A DNA stretch of 64,000 bases from Dromaius novaehollandiae. Lineage: Eukaryota > Chordata > Aves > Casuariiformes > Dromaiidae. The notes under the pieces are model-generated. The model had not been told where the DNA came from. It worked only from the letters and a program-made list of their open reading frames with translations, and ran no database searches. Both the position numbers and the translations under genes were made by a program. The stretch spans positions 37,160,585 through 37,224,584 of the forward strand of contig NC_088101.1 in assembly GCF_036370855.1 (NCBI RefSeq), written 5' to 3'. Shown here piece after piece: positions 47,001 through 60,409 of the stretch (its first letter is position 1; every line of letters starts with the position of its first letter).

Positions 47001-50000
47001 GGGACTGTGGCTTTTCTGTCATATAGCCTATTCAAACTAAGTAAAGGATAAAAAAAAAAAAAAAAAAAAAAAAAACCTCACACGCTATAGATCTTGATTT
47101 TCAATAAGTAAGAAGTTATTTATCTTGGACCTATTACTGTAGGGTTGTGCTTCTCAATTTAGAGCACAAAACGGGAGATGAAATGTTTGAGTAACTCTCA
47201 CACAGAGGTGCTGAAAATCCCTGTGAACTCTGAAGTGCTGTTTCATTGTTTTTAACTTTTTTTTCCCCCACTGATATCATTAGATGGGATTATAGATATG
47301 TCGAAGCTAAGAAGTGTTGATCAAGAAAACGCTGGTGTTTGAACATGGACAAAGTTCTCATTTGCCATAGTTTTGTCTGATTATGATCAATATTAGATGT
47401 CTCTCAGTTAAATATAAAGCTAAGAAATTGGAAACATTTAGAACTGTTTTCATCCTCTACTTAAAAAATATTGGTATTCAATTAATTTTCATCTGATTAT
47501 AATTTACAGTGTTCTCTGATTCTCACTTTTTTTCAAATGTACAACCAAGTATTTAAAGTCTTCTACATCCATATGAAAGAAACTGCAGAGAAAGAGGGCC
47601 TTCCTTCCCCAAATTTAGTTGATAAAGTATTTTTATACTGTTCATAGATTTTCTTTAAAAAGGACAAGCAAAAAAATTAAAAGGTTTATCCGCAAAAGAA
47701 CAAAACTTCAGGTAATAGAAGTAAAAAGTTGACCTAAAGGATATGGAATTTTATCTTTTTTCTTACCAAAAAAATTAAATTCAAAACCATTTTGTTTAAT
47801 AAAGACACATGCATAATAGGAAGGCATAAAACTAACAGCTTAACAGTCTTCAAACATAACAGAATTGATATGAATAATTAAGTTTCATTAAGTATTTAAA
47901 AAATGTATTTCAGTTTGCTTTATATTCCCTTCAGATCAACACCTCCAGCATTCATTAAGGTTTAAGAAAAATCTACGCAACATTTAGGCTGTCCCAAGAA
48001 ATCAGCAATGACTCTGTAAAAGATCTAACAAAACTCTCTTAAAACAGTTTGAAATAGTCTTAAGCACAGAAAATATTTAACAAAGAAAAAAGGATGTTTT
48101 CCTTGGAATCTAAGCAAGTTGTTGGATGTACTGAAAATGGGAGATTCAGTACTCAGAGGTAGCTCAGTAAGAGTATTTGCAGTGTATTGACTATTTAGCA
48201 TACATAAAACCACAGAAGTGGAAGAAGTGACTCTATGCTTGAACTTTTCCTGTATATTAAAACAAAAACAAAAACAAACAAAAAAAAAACCCAAAACCAC
48301 TCTCCTTGGGCCTATCCCTTTGCCATTTAAAACCAACAGAAAGATTCACAGATTTCAGTGGGATTGGGATCAGGTACCTTACATACTCTGGTAGTTCAGG
48401 GCAGATTTATGGAAACAGCAGAGAAGGAAACTGTCCTGCATCTGGGCCCTCTGCTGCAATCAGGGTTTTCAAGCACAGAGGAATTTTGACCAATTTCTGG
48501 TTAGCCTACTTAAGAAAGGGGAACCTTTAATTTGGGCCAAGAACATACATGCTATTCTCTCCAATCACCTCTCAGGCTGGCCTGTTTGTGGATCCATGTA
48601 TGCTCTCCAGGGACACACTGATCCATACTGCGAGGCCACTGCCCGCTGTCCTTTGCGCCACTGGCTGGTGGGGACAGAGCACAGCACTGGAGCGGGCTGG
48701 TGGCGGATGGTGCCTCTCAGCCCTCACACAGGCTCAGTGCGCCCAGTTTGATTCCCCTCCGTGGAAAGAAGAGAATGCAATACATTACCACATCACGTAC
48801 CTTTGTTATGCAGTTTCGTTTCAACTGGTGATGATGATTTTGAACAAGGTGTCACTAGCAACCCCTGATAATTTCTCATACAGATGGCAACAGAGCTGCT
48901 TTGCACTGACCATCAGTTAAAGCACTGCTGATTGGTACCAAATTACTTCCTTGTTGTTAAATTAGGAATAACAGACTAGATAAACCTAACGTGATTTTTT
49001 CACTAAGGTAAAGGGATATGAGTTGCATGTGCCTATTCTCATAGAAAAGATATTTGGCTTGTGTAAATAGCTATAGCGTTATCAGCGCTATGATAATTTA
49101 CATCTGCTAAAGATCTGTTCCTAGGTGTTTGCAGTTAATGTTGCAACTGAGTGCAATGTTAACCATGACACACAAGACACTTCTGCACTTAAATCAATCC
49201 CTGTTTGACCTATTTCTTTCATTCCTTTTAATGTTTTAATGCACAATTGCCAGCACAATTTTTGCAGATGGGTACACCTCAAGGGTCCAGACTAGTGCAC
49301 TCTTCTGAAATCTTAATCTCTTCGATAAGATGCACGGCTGGCTGTGTGTTTAAACATATGCCTGTGTTTCTTTCTCTTTACTCTACTTGTACAAATAGTA
49401 TTTCATATCCTTTTTTAAGAATATCATTACAAATAGCAACACTTGATTTTTAAAAAAGTACTGACTGATTATCAAATTAACTAAGATAGTGTTCTTGTTA
49501 CTATAAGGATCCTTTTAACTGGCAAAAAAATAGTCAACTTTCTTGTCCGCACCAGCTGTTATTCATTACCAATGCGGCAGTACAGAAAACTTAGCTTGGT
49601 TTACTACAGTAAAGACTCTGTTTAAATATGAGCATCCTAAATTCTGTCACTGCAGATCTCTGTGCATTGCACTGGGGGAAGGAAAAGAAAAAAGAAAAAC
49701 AAAAATTTGTGTTCTTCTGGGGTAAATTATAAAAGATGTCCTAGCTGCAAACACAAATACTTCACTCATAACCCAAGCACCAGACCATTTCTTTGAAGAA
49801 GCTTATGAGGCATTTAAGATATACAATGGCACAATATCATACAATGGAATTGAAAGAATTTTCTTGAAAAACCATTAACTTTGAAGGAATGTCTAGACAA
49901 CTGTGTCAACAAATGCAAATAATTCATGCTTCTCAGCTTCTATCCAATGGATGGCCCCATGCTGAGAATACACAAACTCAGAAGAAAAAGGCATGTCATA

Positions 50001-50474
50001 GTCATATGACTACGGAGTGTAACAGAATCACAAACAAATTCAAGTCAATCTTCAAAAAAACCTTCAGAAAGCTCTTCCTCAGGGTAAGCCAGCAGTGCGA
50101 TAGGCTTCTGGTCATTTTGGCTAGTTTAAAACAGAAACTTACAGCTGGTGCACCCTGGCTTCAAAGCAGGTGCAAAGGAAGAAACACAGCTGTTACTTAT
50201 GACCATTCACTCTGTTAGAAAAATAAAAACTAAAGGATTCCAAAATACTGTACAACCTCTTGCAGTAATCATCGAAGTGGCTTCTGGAAACAACGTTTTT
50301 GCCAAAAAATGTATTTGTAAGGCACTTAAACAGGTATCTTTTTAATATATATATGTATATATAAAAATAAAATATGCACTGAAGCAACATTCACAGATAC
50401 TCAGTTGTCTCAGTTGTCTGTGTGTATAGTATAGTACATATATACATTCACTGTGACATAGGCCACCTCCATCG
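41001..50474. other. region between the orphan CpG island and the SLC10A7 stop codon
   Basis: AT-rich sequence with no recognised coding exon. It must contain the SLC10A7 3' UTR, running leftward from 50474. The nearest minus-strand hexamer is the variant ATTAAA (complement of 50341-50346); canonical AATAAA on that strand appears only far away, near 45143-45148 and 44341. An A26 run lies at 47050-47075 and an A-rich CAAAA stretch near 48260. Confidence 0.5.
47050..47075 (+). repeat. A26 homopolymer
   Basis: Twenty-six adenines in a row. No retrotransposed gene or SINE body is recognisable directly upstream. Confidence 0.95.
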
Positions 50475-50519
50475 TTATACCTTCACGGGTGCTTTGGGCT
50501 GCCTGGTTAACTTCAGTGC
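50475..50519 (-). CDS. SLC10A7: SLC10A7 last coding exon (partial gene)
   Basis: On the minus strand a clear acceptor (TTTTCTTTACTGTTCACAG ending at 50520) is followed by 15 codons reading ALKLTRQPKAPVKV and then TAA. The KLTR word and phase-0 start fit the C-terminus of SLC10A7, whose preceding exon ends in SRQK in the protein as I recall it. SLC10A7 is a ten-helix member of the bile acid:sodium symporter family, linked to Golgi glycosylation and intracellular calcium control; this piece is only its cytosolic tail. Position and orientation, convergent with REELD1, fit conserved synteny. The other exons lie beyond the right edge. The call rests on a short peptide plus synteny. Confidence 0.7.
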   Translation of the reverse strand, partial: ALKLTRQPKAPVKV

Positions 50520-52091
50520 CTGTGAACAGTAAAGAAAACAGTCACTTTTTTGCACTCCTAAAAAAAGACCAGCAACACAAGACAAGCTTTTTATTTTAGT
50601 AGTGACAAAATGTTCCCTGTATGTCTGCAAGGCTGAGTGAAGTATCAGCATGCAGCTGACAGACCACTCTAGGTTTTGTACTGATCTGGGTTTTGTAATG
50701 ATAATTGCTCCCTGGTAGCCAGCCCATCGCGACCTCCTCACATACAGATAGCCTTAACAAGGAAACATTAGGAACACAGCTAGAGGGCTGGTGGAAGAAG
50801 CTGAGATGAGTCTCAGATGTCTTTTAGAAAACAACTATTGGGACCCCCACTCACAAAAACCACCTGTGGCATAGATAGAACAGCATCTGACCCAGTTAGG
50901 GAAAGACTGTGAAGAAAACTTCTGCAAGTATCTTTGTGTTTTCTGGCCTCCTTCCACATGGCTCAAAGCTTGCTCAGAGTACAGTCACTTCTGCAGTGGT
51001 GTATGTTAAGCACCTGCAATGTTTATGCCTTCCTTTCGGAGAAAAGGTAACTGTAAGCCAAAGTCCACCAGGCCAGAGATAATCTTATGCCAGGTGACAT
51101 CTGAAGTCCTTGTAGGTTTGAAATGGCTGTAGCTTGACTCCACTCTTACTGAACATTTTTACACAGAGGAGAGAAACCACATGCCTTCACTTTAATGGCA
51201 AGATCCAGCTCTGTGTTCTCCTCAGGTCTGGCCAATAAAGGTAGCTGAACTATTCAGTGTGTGACAGAGGTTCAGCTCAAATGATAGGTAGTCACTCCTC
51301 TAGTTTAGCAGGAAGAGGCCTCTCTAACTTAGGAGATATGTGTGACGGGCTTAAAAGGTGTTAGGTTCTCAGTTGCTCCTGTGTACTGATGTGGTCACTG
51401 TGCAGGATGCCTTCTTTTGGTGTGCTCTGGAAAAGGGCACAGGAAAAGCTCAGTGTTCTCTTGTGCCTCTTCCCTATGATACGAGAGCAGCACAGCCTGC
51501 ACAGGATGAGATGGACCTGGAGATGGAGAGCAGCGCGTTTCATGCAGTGCACCCCACAAGTCCACAGAGGTACACACAAGTTTTCAATTAGCCTTTAATG
51601 CAGTATGAAGTATCATAGGGAAAGAATGGAAAGTAGGAAGTGTTTTCAATGAGCTGATCACCTGAGAGGTCACCTATTTCCCTAGGGTATTTCTGCAGCT
51701 ACTATCAATAATCATGCTAAGTGATGAGCACCCTAATGAGCTGTATGTGAGGACAGCATTTTCTGTGAGCAGCCCTTGACCCTGCCAGGGGGAACTGGTC
51801 AGAGAGAGGGGAAGTTCCTGACATCTGTAACCTCTGTTTTCCTTGGCTTTTTTGGGGAGATGCCCTGACAGACTAACATTGCTCAGCGGGTGAGAGACTA
51901 TCGTTTCTAGAGGACTGGCTGAACAAACAATTTTCAGTTTGAGAGATGAAGTCTGATGGGTCTTCTATTGTAGATACTACCCTTTAATATTGTACATTTA
52001 AAGCTTGTAAGCAATATTTGGAAAACACTCTAGCACAAATGTAAACCCTTAAAAAAATCCAAACCTTTAAAAATAAATAGGCTATATTCCT

Positions 52092-52123
52092 TTCAGAAAC
52101 ACCAGCATTCAGAAACACCAGCA
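52092..52123 (+). repeat. 16-bp perfect tandem duplication
   Basis: The unit TTCAGAAACACCAGCA occurs twice in direct succession, at 52092-52107 and 52108-52123, without mismatch. Confidence 0.95.
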
Positions 52124-54192
52124 TTTAGCTATTGTTAAATCTAGCCATTTGAGATTAAACTTCTGGATATTAATCAGCAAGAGACTTAGGAGAGAGACAT
52201 CATTCCACATCTTGTTTGGGGAAAATTTTTTACTTTGTAGTTTGGCAGATTCTGCTGCCATATTTACAAGCTAGAAATACCTTAGTGTAGATGAACCTCT
52301 AAATATTTAAATTCAATTTCATACAAGCAGATCACATGTACTATCATAATTAAGTAAGAATGTCACTGCAGTTGAGTACTGTGACTGGATAACCGCCTCC
52401 CCCTGCAAGAGAGATGCCAAAGTGAAGCCAAGGTGTTTATAGGAAACAAACATCAAGGGTGATGATGACATGTTTATTTTCAAAGCAGGAGACCATTATC
52501 CAGTCACAACATTCTATTATACTTATTGCAACTGTACCAAACCCAACCTCATTGGTTTTTTTTAAGAGTAATTAAAATAACATTTGTGAATAATACAGAA
52601 GACCTAGTGAAGAAACAGCTTCAACAGAACGATCCCCCAAAGTAGCTTTACGGTAGCATTACAGTCTGATTAGCACAGAAGGCTTATTTGATGCTTAATG
52701 AATAAGAAACTAGTGCTGGTGAACTTTAAATCTCTTTAGTACTGGTTGACTTTCCTTACGCCCTGTTCAAAGGCTTTGTTAATGTGCAGCAACTGACAGC
52801 AGCCCCAATAGGCCATCACAGCCCCTGAGGATCAGGGACGTCTGGACGAGCTCCAGCCACATTCCCTGTCTTGGCAGCAGGGAGCAGTGAGATGACAAAC
52901 AGAAGCCAGCATTGCGGGGATCACTCTCTCACTAGTGGTGTCAACTTTAGGCTATCTTTCTGCAGGAATAGCACATAATTTCCCTTACACAACCTTTAAT
53001 GAGGTCCGCTAATGTCTCTTGATAATTTCCTTTGGAAAAAGATTTTTAAAAAATTGTCACGACTTTCAGACCAATGGAGTCTCAGAAATAATATATGATT
53101 CTCCAAAATCCATGTTTGGATGTTGACATGGCTATATCTTAACAAGATCTAGATTTCTGGGCACAATTCCTGAAAATTGAAAGCCTTCTTGCTTTTTACA
53201 ATCCAGGTAACCCAAAGTGGATTCCCATAAAATTACAAATTTGGGGAACTTAGCATTCAAGTTAGCAATGTGACTTCAGCAGAGTGAAGCTAGTAAAATG
53301 GTCTGTTGGTCTGGGCTGAAAATCGGAAACATAGAAGATTAAAAAAAATTGTCTCCACTGACAAGTGGAGAATGCAGAGTACTGGTGGAGCTGGGCTTCC
53401 TACAATACATGTCTTGACCTTCACCTAGAATTACTGTGTATGGGTCACAGACTACTTCAGCTGCCACAGCCTCTTAATCCTTATCATCTCAGAACATTAA
53501 AGACAGCACTAAAAACAGTGGTAAGGACTAGTTTTCTGCGAGGTGGTTACTCCTGTTCTGAGAACTGGACCAAAACCATTCCAATTATTTCATATAGGTC
53601 ACAGAATGGCTGTCAGATGTGAATACCTGCAATCAGTACAGAGCTAAGTGGAATTTGAATCACTGATGTCAATTCAAAAAGCTCTAGGTTATAGGCTACA
53701 ATCCTACCAGTCATCCCATGCTGTATTTTTGATGTGAAATGTGACACACCAGCCTCTCAGACTTCTTGCTACCATAAAGGGTAACCAAGTAAAAAAACAT
53801 TTGAAAGATTTACTCCTTCTTCTATGCAATTCACAAAGGACCCTCACTTTACCTGGTTCCCCCAGCTCCCATGCCAGTGGACATCTCCCCAAGACAAGTC
53901 CAAAGCTCTGATCATTAGCGAAAGAATGAACCATTCTTATTGGGCATAATATGTAATTTGAATGTTTGCTACTATGAAAAGAGCTAGCTGTAGAGGTCTA
54001 ACTTCTGGATTTTAATTTTTTCAAAGGCAAGGGGGATAAAGTCCAGGGTTTTTAATTTCATGCTGTGTGACTATCACAGTAACAAAGGAAGTAAAGAAAC
54101 GGATACATCGCTACCATGGGAACTACAACAACGAACCTGAAGAGTTTTACACTTGTGTTCAGGTGTTTCTTCCTTGCAGCAGCCTTTCATTA

Positions 54193-54396
<204 letters not shown>

Positions 54397-56065
54397 TCAG
54401 ATTTTGTGCCAAGGATCACAGTGAAACATTTTATATTGCATTGAGATTTCACCAAAACACCCAAAAGAAAACAAAATGAAGACTCAGGAGTATTTTAAAA
54501 CAAACAAACAAACAGAAGAACATAAACAAAAAATTCCACTGCAGAGAAAGTCATTCAGTGGCAGAAAGAAAGGAGTAGAGGAATGTCATAAAAGATCTTT
54601 TCTAACTATGTTGATAGCTGTCAAACTTCTGCTGAACACTTGATGTAAAATGCATTCTGCTACAGCACGAATGGTTTTTTGCTGAGCAAAGTCCTGTACT
54701 CTTTATTTACTACTTCCTCTTGCTGTGCTCTATTTCAACTTGGTCGTCACCCAACCTGCCCAATTCCTGCTTGTAACCTTTCTTCAGTGCTTTCACCACT
54801 GGAGGAGGGTTGTGTTTTGCTTGCATACTCCCCGCTAGTAGGTAAGTACTGAGACTGCCTCCTGTGCTCTGGCCGATTCACACAGGCAAGGTAGAGCGCC
54901 AAGTACTGTACAGGTGAGTGCTCACGCGTTAGGGAGCAAAACTCTCTGCTCTACCTGTATGTTGAAGAAGAGAGGGAAGAAGAGAGAAAAAAGGTCTAAT
55001 GACCTGAGTGAAAATATGAAGTGGTCATGCCTATGGAGAATTAGGGAGCAGCTGGAGCATAGAAGTTGCTAGATGTTGGAAGACATGAGTGTTCAGAACT
55101 AGGGATAGGCTATTTTTCCTATGAGCTTGAATTTGGAATCAACAGCGCTAATTCTATTAGACTTTTCCATGCATAATCTTCCCACCTGTTGAAGTGATAT
55201 GTAAGATGAAATTTGATTTTGTTCTGCTGTAATGAAACAGATTATGTTTCCCTCAAACACGTTATTGTTCAAAAGAATCTGTTTAAATCATGGAACTTTG
55301 CTACCATGCTCCACAAAGCATGTGTGCAGGCAAAACTTGCTAACAATCTCTGCCTCATCTGACCAGACGTTTGGATAATCACAAATGAGAGTGGCTGCTA
55401 TGCTTCAGGAGAGGACATACCTTATTTTCTATCTGATTTAAACATCCTTCTAGGAATCTTCCACCAGCATCGACCTTGCAGTGAAGAGGACTAGAGAGAG
55501 TTTTCACAGAGCTCATCTGTGTGTTTCCTTTCTTAGCAATCGTAGAAAGCTGAGCTGCAGCACATGCCCTCTACTCCCCAAGCAGATGTTTTAGATCAAC
55601 CAAAGCTGCCATGTTTACATAAACTTTTCTCTATGTCTTGGATATATTACTCTTCTCAATGTCTTTCCAGGTCTCCCTTAATAAAAGTTCCCTCCTCCCT
55701 AGTTGAGGAAATATAACTTATTTGTTGAATATTTTCTGCTCCACCAGTGCACCACCATCCCTGACACATATCTAAGCTTGCTGAATTCTTCATGGGGTTT
55801 CCACAGCACAATTTTTTCTAATTAATTTAATTAGCTTCATCACATTAAATCACTAACAATCTAGTCCCCATTATAATAGCCTTTACTTATGTGGATATTT
55901 CCAGGGAAAGACCAAATCAAATAAAGGTTTGCAGGCTTAACTTCAGTATTATTAAATAATTACCTTCAAAAAACATCATGGACGTATCACCAAAACAATA
56001 AGGCTGCTTATTATTAACAGTAATTTCTGGGGCTTGGGAATAGATAGTATTTGGATAGAAATTAC

Positions 56066-56114
56066 ATGGGCATTTGCATTACATTAAAGAGTGTAATTTA
56101 CTTCAAATGCCCAT
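56066..56114 (+). repeat. nested inverted repeat with POU octamer
   Basis: Arms ATGGGCATTTG (56066-56076) and CAAATGCCCAT (56104-56114) are exact reverse complements. Inside them ATTACA (56078-56083) pairs with TGTAAT (56092-56097). The octamer ATTTGCAT (56072-56079) overlaps the left arm. Confidence 0.9.
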
Positions 56115-56299
56115 CATACTGTTTTTGTAAATAGATAATGGTTTTAGTCCTTGTTTCTCAGTCTGAACTTCAGCCTTGTGGAACTGTTTTTGTTCGCTCA
56201 CTACACAAAAATAATCTAGATTCTTAACTTATGAACATGCTATATTTACATTCATAAGACAATACCTGGTATTTCGATAGCGCAGTTTCATCCATAGAT

Positions 56300-56420
56300 C
56301 CAAAAACTCTTTAGTAAACTGAACAGGACTCGTACAGAGAATCAGAGAACACTAAAATGATTAGCCTAAGATCATATCGAAAACTAATGGCAAAGACATG
56401 AACAGAATGGACTGAAAGTG
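56300..56420 (-). repeat. possible MIR-like SINE relic, reverse
   Basis: Word order AACTGAACAGG, GATTAGCCTAAGATCATAT, CTAATGGCAAAGACATGAACAG resembles a reversed MIR core (AACTGAGG, TTGCCCAAGGTCACA, GTGGCAGAGCCAGGAA). It is strongly diverged and only a suggestion. Confidence 0.3.
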
Positions 56421-59400
56421 ACTGAGACAATCTTTAAATTACTATACATGTTCTGGACTGAAAGAAAATATGAAAAATTCTAGCCTAAAAGGTAAATTCT
56501 CTAGAGGAAAGCTATTTCGGTAAACTATGAAAAGAAAATTAAAGTTGTCAAATATAAATACAAAATACTATAATTACTGTGTAGAAAGTGGTTCTTAATT
56601 CACAGTTTGTTTAAATACATGTCACAACAATAGGTTCTTATGAGTCACTAATGTGCAGTTAAAGTTCCTATTATTTACTAGGAAAAACTAACTGGTGAAC
56701 CAAAATTACTGAGCTCCCAGCAGGCCCACTGTAATGAAGAGAAGTGGGGTGGGCCTGTGATCGGGAGTATATTCTCATTTTCCTTCTCCTATTTGCATCC
56801 TCACACAGCCCCTTTCCCCGTAAGAAGTTAGCACACCTGAAGAAAAGCCAGCAAGAGCAAAGCTGCTTCTCTTTCCTCCATGAACTACACCAATGGCAAG
56901 GAGGAGCAAGAGGATTGCTCCTAAGGTCTGGTGTAAGAAAGCCCTGTTTGCTCTCCATTGCTCCAGGGTATCACAGTTTGGCTCCAAGGCTGCGGTTTAC
57001 CAGCCCTGAGTTAAGGCCACTGTTTCCCTAGTAACTACTCAACTGAAAGCTATTTATCCTCCCTACAGCTTTGCACCCCTACAACATCCCACATCCCCTG
57101 TTTCCCCTTTGCTGCTTTCACATTTGGTCGTCACCTTTCTAAAAGGCCCATGAAAATATTATGCTGCACTTCACTACATTTAGTTAACAGTAAAATAATA
57201 ATAATAAAAAATCTTAAAAAGATTTGAAGGTATTTTTAAGAGAATTTAAATATAGGACTCTTTTCATCTAGCTATCACTGCAGTAATATAAATGAAGCAA
57301 ATTAATTTTAATGCTCCAAGGTACTGATTCTGTGTCACTGTGGCTGACAGGATCCAACTAGACTTTATGAGATGGCATTTGACTTTATGGAAGTGAGCAC
57401 TATGCACGCATTTACAATTTTACAGGGACTTTAAGCTGTCATGCTGAAAAATGTTTATAAAACATTAATCAAAAATGCCTCTTTAATACAATGCATTGTC
57501 TGAAAGATGTTAGAAGGCACATATTGTAAATGGATTCTTTTTCTGACTAAAGTAATTTCTACCAAAAGCTTTTCCCCACTGCTATACAAGTACACAGTGT
57601 GGAGAGATAAAGAGCACTTTCTCAGCACATTACTACCTGATCCAAACACTTGGGAAATCACTAATGTACAGCATGCCATATTTCCATGTCACACATGACA
57701 CATTTGTCTAAAATTACCCAACAGAGTTTGACATTGCAGCATATTCCATAGCAGAGCTTTCAACTGACATCTGCCAAGTAAGAACTTCAAGTAAGAGCTT
57801 TCTTCTTCTAACAAGCAAGTAAGGGTTTTCTTTTATCCTATGCCCACGATGGAAGTGATAAAACAATAAATACTGGAACTCAGTTTTTTTTCTACTTTAA
57901 TATGTTTATTTTATGCTCTCTGAATTTGTAAGCTTCCCTCAAAGCAGTGTTTCATCATTTGCTGTTTTCTATCACACTGCAATGGTTTCAGAGAACTTAA
58001 TAGAACATTTTTATTACCATCAAAACCTGGGCCATTATCTCTCGCACCCAAAGCAGAATTACTGCTAGATGCTCTACTTATGTACTTTACGGTATAGGCT
58101 TTTTCCCCTTAAATGTCTGCATAACAAACAATTTATCCTAAAACTTTATTGCTTACATTACTGAAACACATTCCAAATCATAAGATACTCCAGCATTTCT
58201 TCTTAGGAAAAGAGATTTGGTACCAAACAAAGAGGTCAACACTCAGGCTACGGAACCACAAGTCATTCAGGAAATCAGAATGAAAAACAACTGTCACACA
58301 CGGGCAGTGAAAGTACTTAGAAGAAAAGCCTCAGCCAGTGGATTTTCAGTGCTCTTTTCTACTCATCTGTACATTTCAGAAATCTCAATTGTCACGGTCT
58401 CTAAGTGCAATATACAAGATGAAGTAGGCGTATGATGGTAGCTTCTCAGACCCCCTCTGTGCTACTCTGTCTTTCTGAAGGATCATCTCAGGGGTTGATA
58501 TGCAAAGAACATCAGTAGGTCAAATAGCTATTTTTTTTTTTTTTTAACTGAAAGAGGCCTGTCAAGGTAGGCATATACTGCATTAAACCCTGCCTAAGCT
58601 CCCGGAGCAGGGCTTTTCTGAACCTATCCCGGCAAAGAGAGTGCCAAAAGACCATCTGAAAATTTACCTCCAAGTTTCAGAACAGGATGGCATGCAGCCC
58701 CGTGACTGCATGGTGGGGGAGCATGGTGAGATACCAGCTAAGTCCAGTTTAAAAGATTAGAACAAGGTTGTTCATGCAGATATCCACCAGAATGGAGAGA
58801 TGCAGCGAAACTCTTCTTTGCAAGCTTTCTTAAGGGTTTTTCTTTTTTTTTTTTTCCCCCAAAAATCACACTGCAATGGTTAGTCTTGATGAGACAGAGG
58901 TTTATACACTATGCCTGTCTTCCATGAAAGCTAGCCAGTGATAGATGTTGTTTCTGGCCCCTATTATGACTCTGCTATGACACACTGATATCACAATAAG
59001 ATGCTTTTGATAAAATAACTGGTTAAAGATTCTTTTTTTCTATATACCTACCCACTCCAGAATATGCACTGAAGTCAAGTTAAAGGCTCTTTCCTCAGGA
59101 CTGAATGACACCTTACAACTAATCACAATAGAAATATTTGCTGCCTATTGAGTATTGCATTTCAGCAGAGGAAAGCACCTTCCAATTCTTTCTAGGAATA
59201 TGAAATCACATTACCTAACAGGAAGAAGAGACTACTTGAAACTGAGCCTAATACAAGCAGCCTAGCTCTTCCCCAGATGAAAAATTCCTCAGAGGAGAAT
59301 TTGGTAGCCCCATTCCAGCGGCCGCTCTGGGATTTCTTTTGCTTGTAGCCCCAACCAAGAGACCCTACATTGAGTCATTTTATACTAGGCAAAAGGATCA

Positions 59401-60369
59401 GTGTTGAGAGAAGTAATAGATGATCATTGCTACTCTCTTGTCCAGAAAGAAATAGCAGTATCTTCATGAGGAGATTCCATCCACAGTGGCTAGACAGGCT
59501 GGTACAATGATTTGTGGCACTTTTGGTTCAATCACACCTTGGTGACAAAACCTAGTGTCACCACAGAGATCTGACTTTTGCCAGTAAGCAAAAAAGGAGA
59601 TCATGCATCAGCACAACTACAACTGCCTCCAGGTGATAGGACACTTGGTTTCTGATTGGGAAGGGTCTGCTATTTTGTAGCAGTTGAGACTACATTCCCC
59701 TTTCTGCTTGCCCACAAGTGGATGTGAAGATTTGCGCTTAAAATATTTTCATGAAAGAAAACACTATTTTCTCGGTATATTTTCACATTTCGGCTGAGTC
59801 TTAAATGTGATGGAAAGCAAAAACAGGCTAATGAAGTGGTAAAAACAGAAACATCTAAAAAGGAGGTTTTATAAGGGACTGGTGAGAGATTAAAGAAGTC
59901 TGGAAAGGCTGCAGGGGAAAACTGCAGAATGGAGGGCAATCCCAGTTCAGCTGGGAAGACTACATAGATCCTAATCTTCAACATTTTCACCTTCATCCCA
60001 CTCACTGAGAAAAGAACAATGATTTACTGGATTATTCAACAGGTCCTTGCATTACACGAGATGATTTACCTCTTTTGGAGCACTAGAATTATTGGGATCA
60101 CTGAGTGACGTGATTACATCACACTGGCCATACAGTTACACTAGGGTGTATGAATTTCACCATCTAAGATGAAGTACTACCTGTCTGAGACCACACTGGG
60201 TAGTAAAAGACTGGCCTGGTCTAATATATGAATAGAGAAGGACAAGGAGAAAGAGAAATAAAGAATAAGATATTTCTTTTGTCATAACTTTAACAAAAAA
60301 TTAAAAAGGAGAAAATCTAATATGCCTTGCATGCTTTTACTAATTCTAGTTTTTTTAGTTTAGGTAATT

Positions 60370-60409
60370 GAAATCAGAAACTGTGCACAGAAATCAGCAA
60401 CTGTGCAAT
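60370..60409 (+). repeat. 20-bp imperfect tandem duplication
   Basis: Two adjacent copies of a unit starting GAAATCAG, differing at about two positions (...AAACTGTGCACA against ...CAACTGTGCAAT). Confidence 0.85.

Noticed and set aside
51358-51598. Open frames on both strands in the SLC10A7 intron
   Set aside because: None matches the expected SLC10A7 transmembrane sequence and no suitable splice borders were seen.
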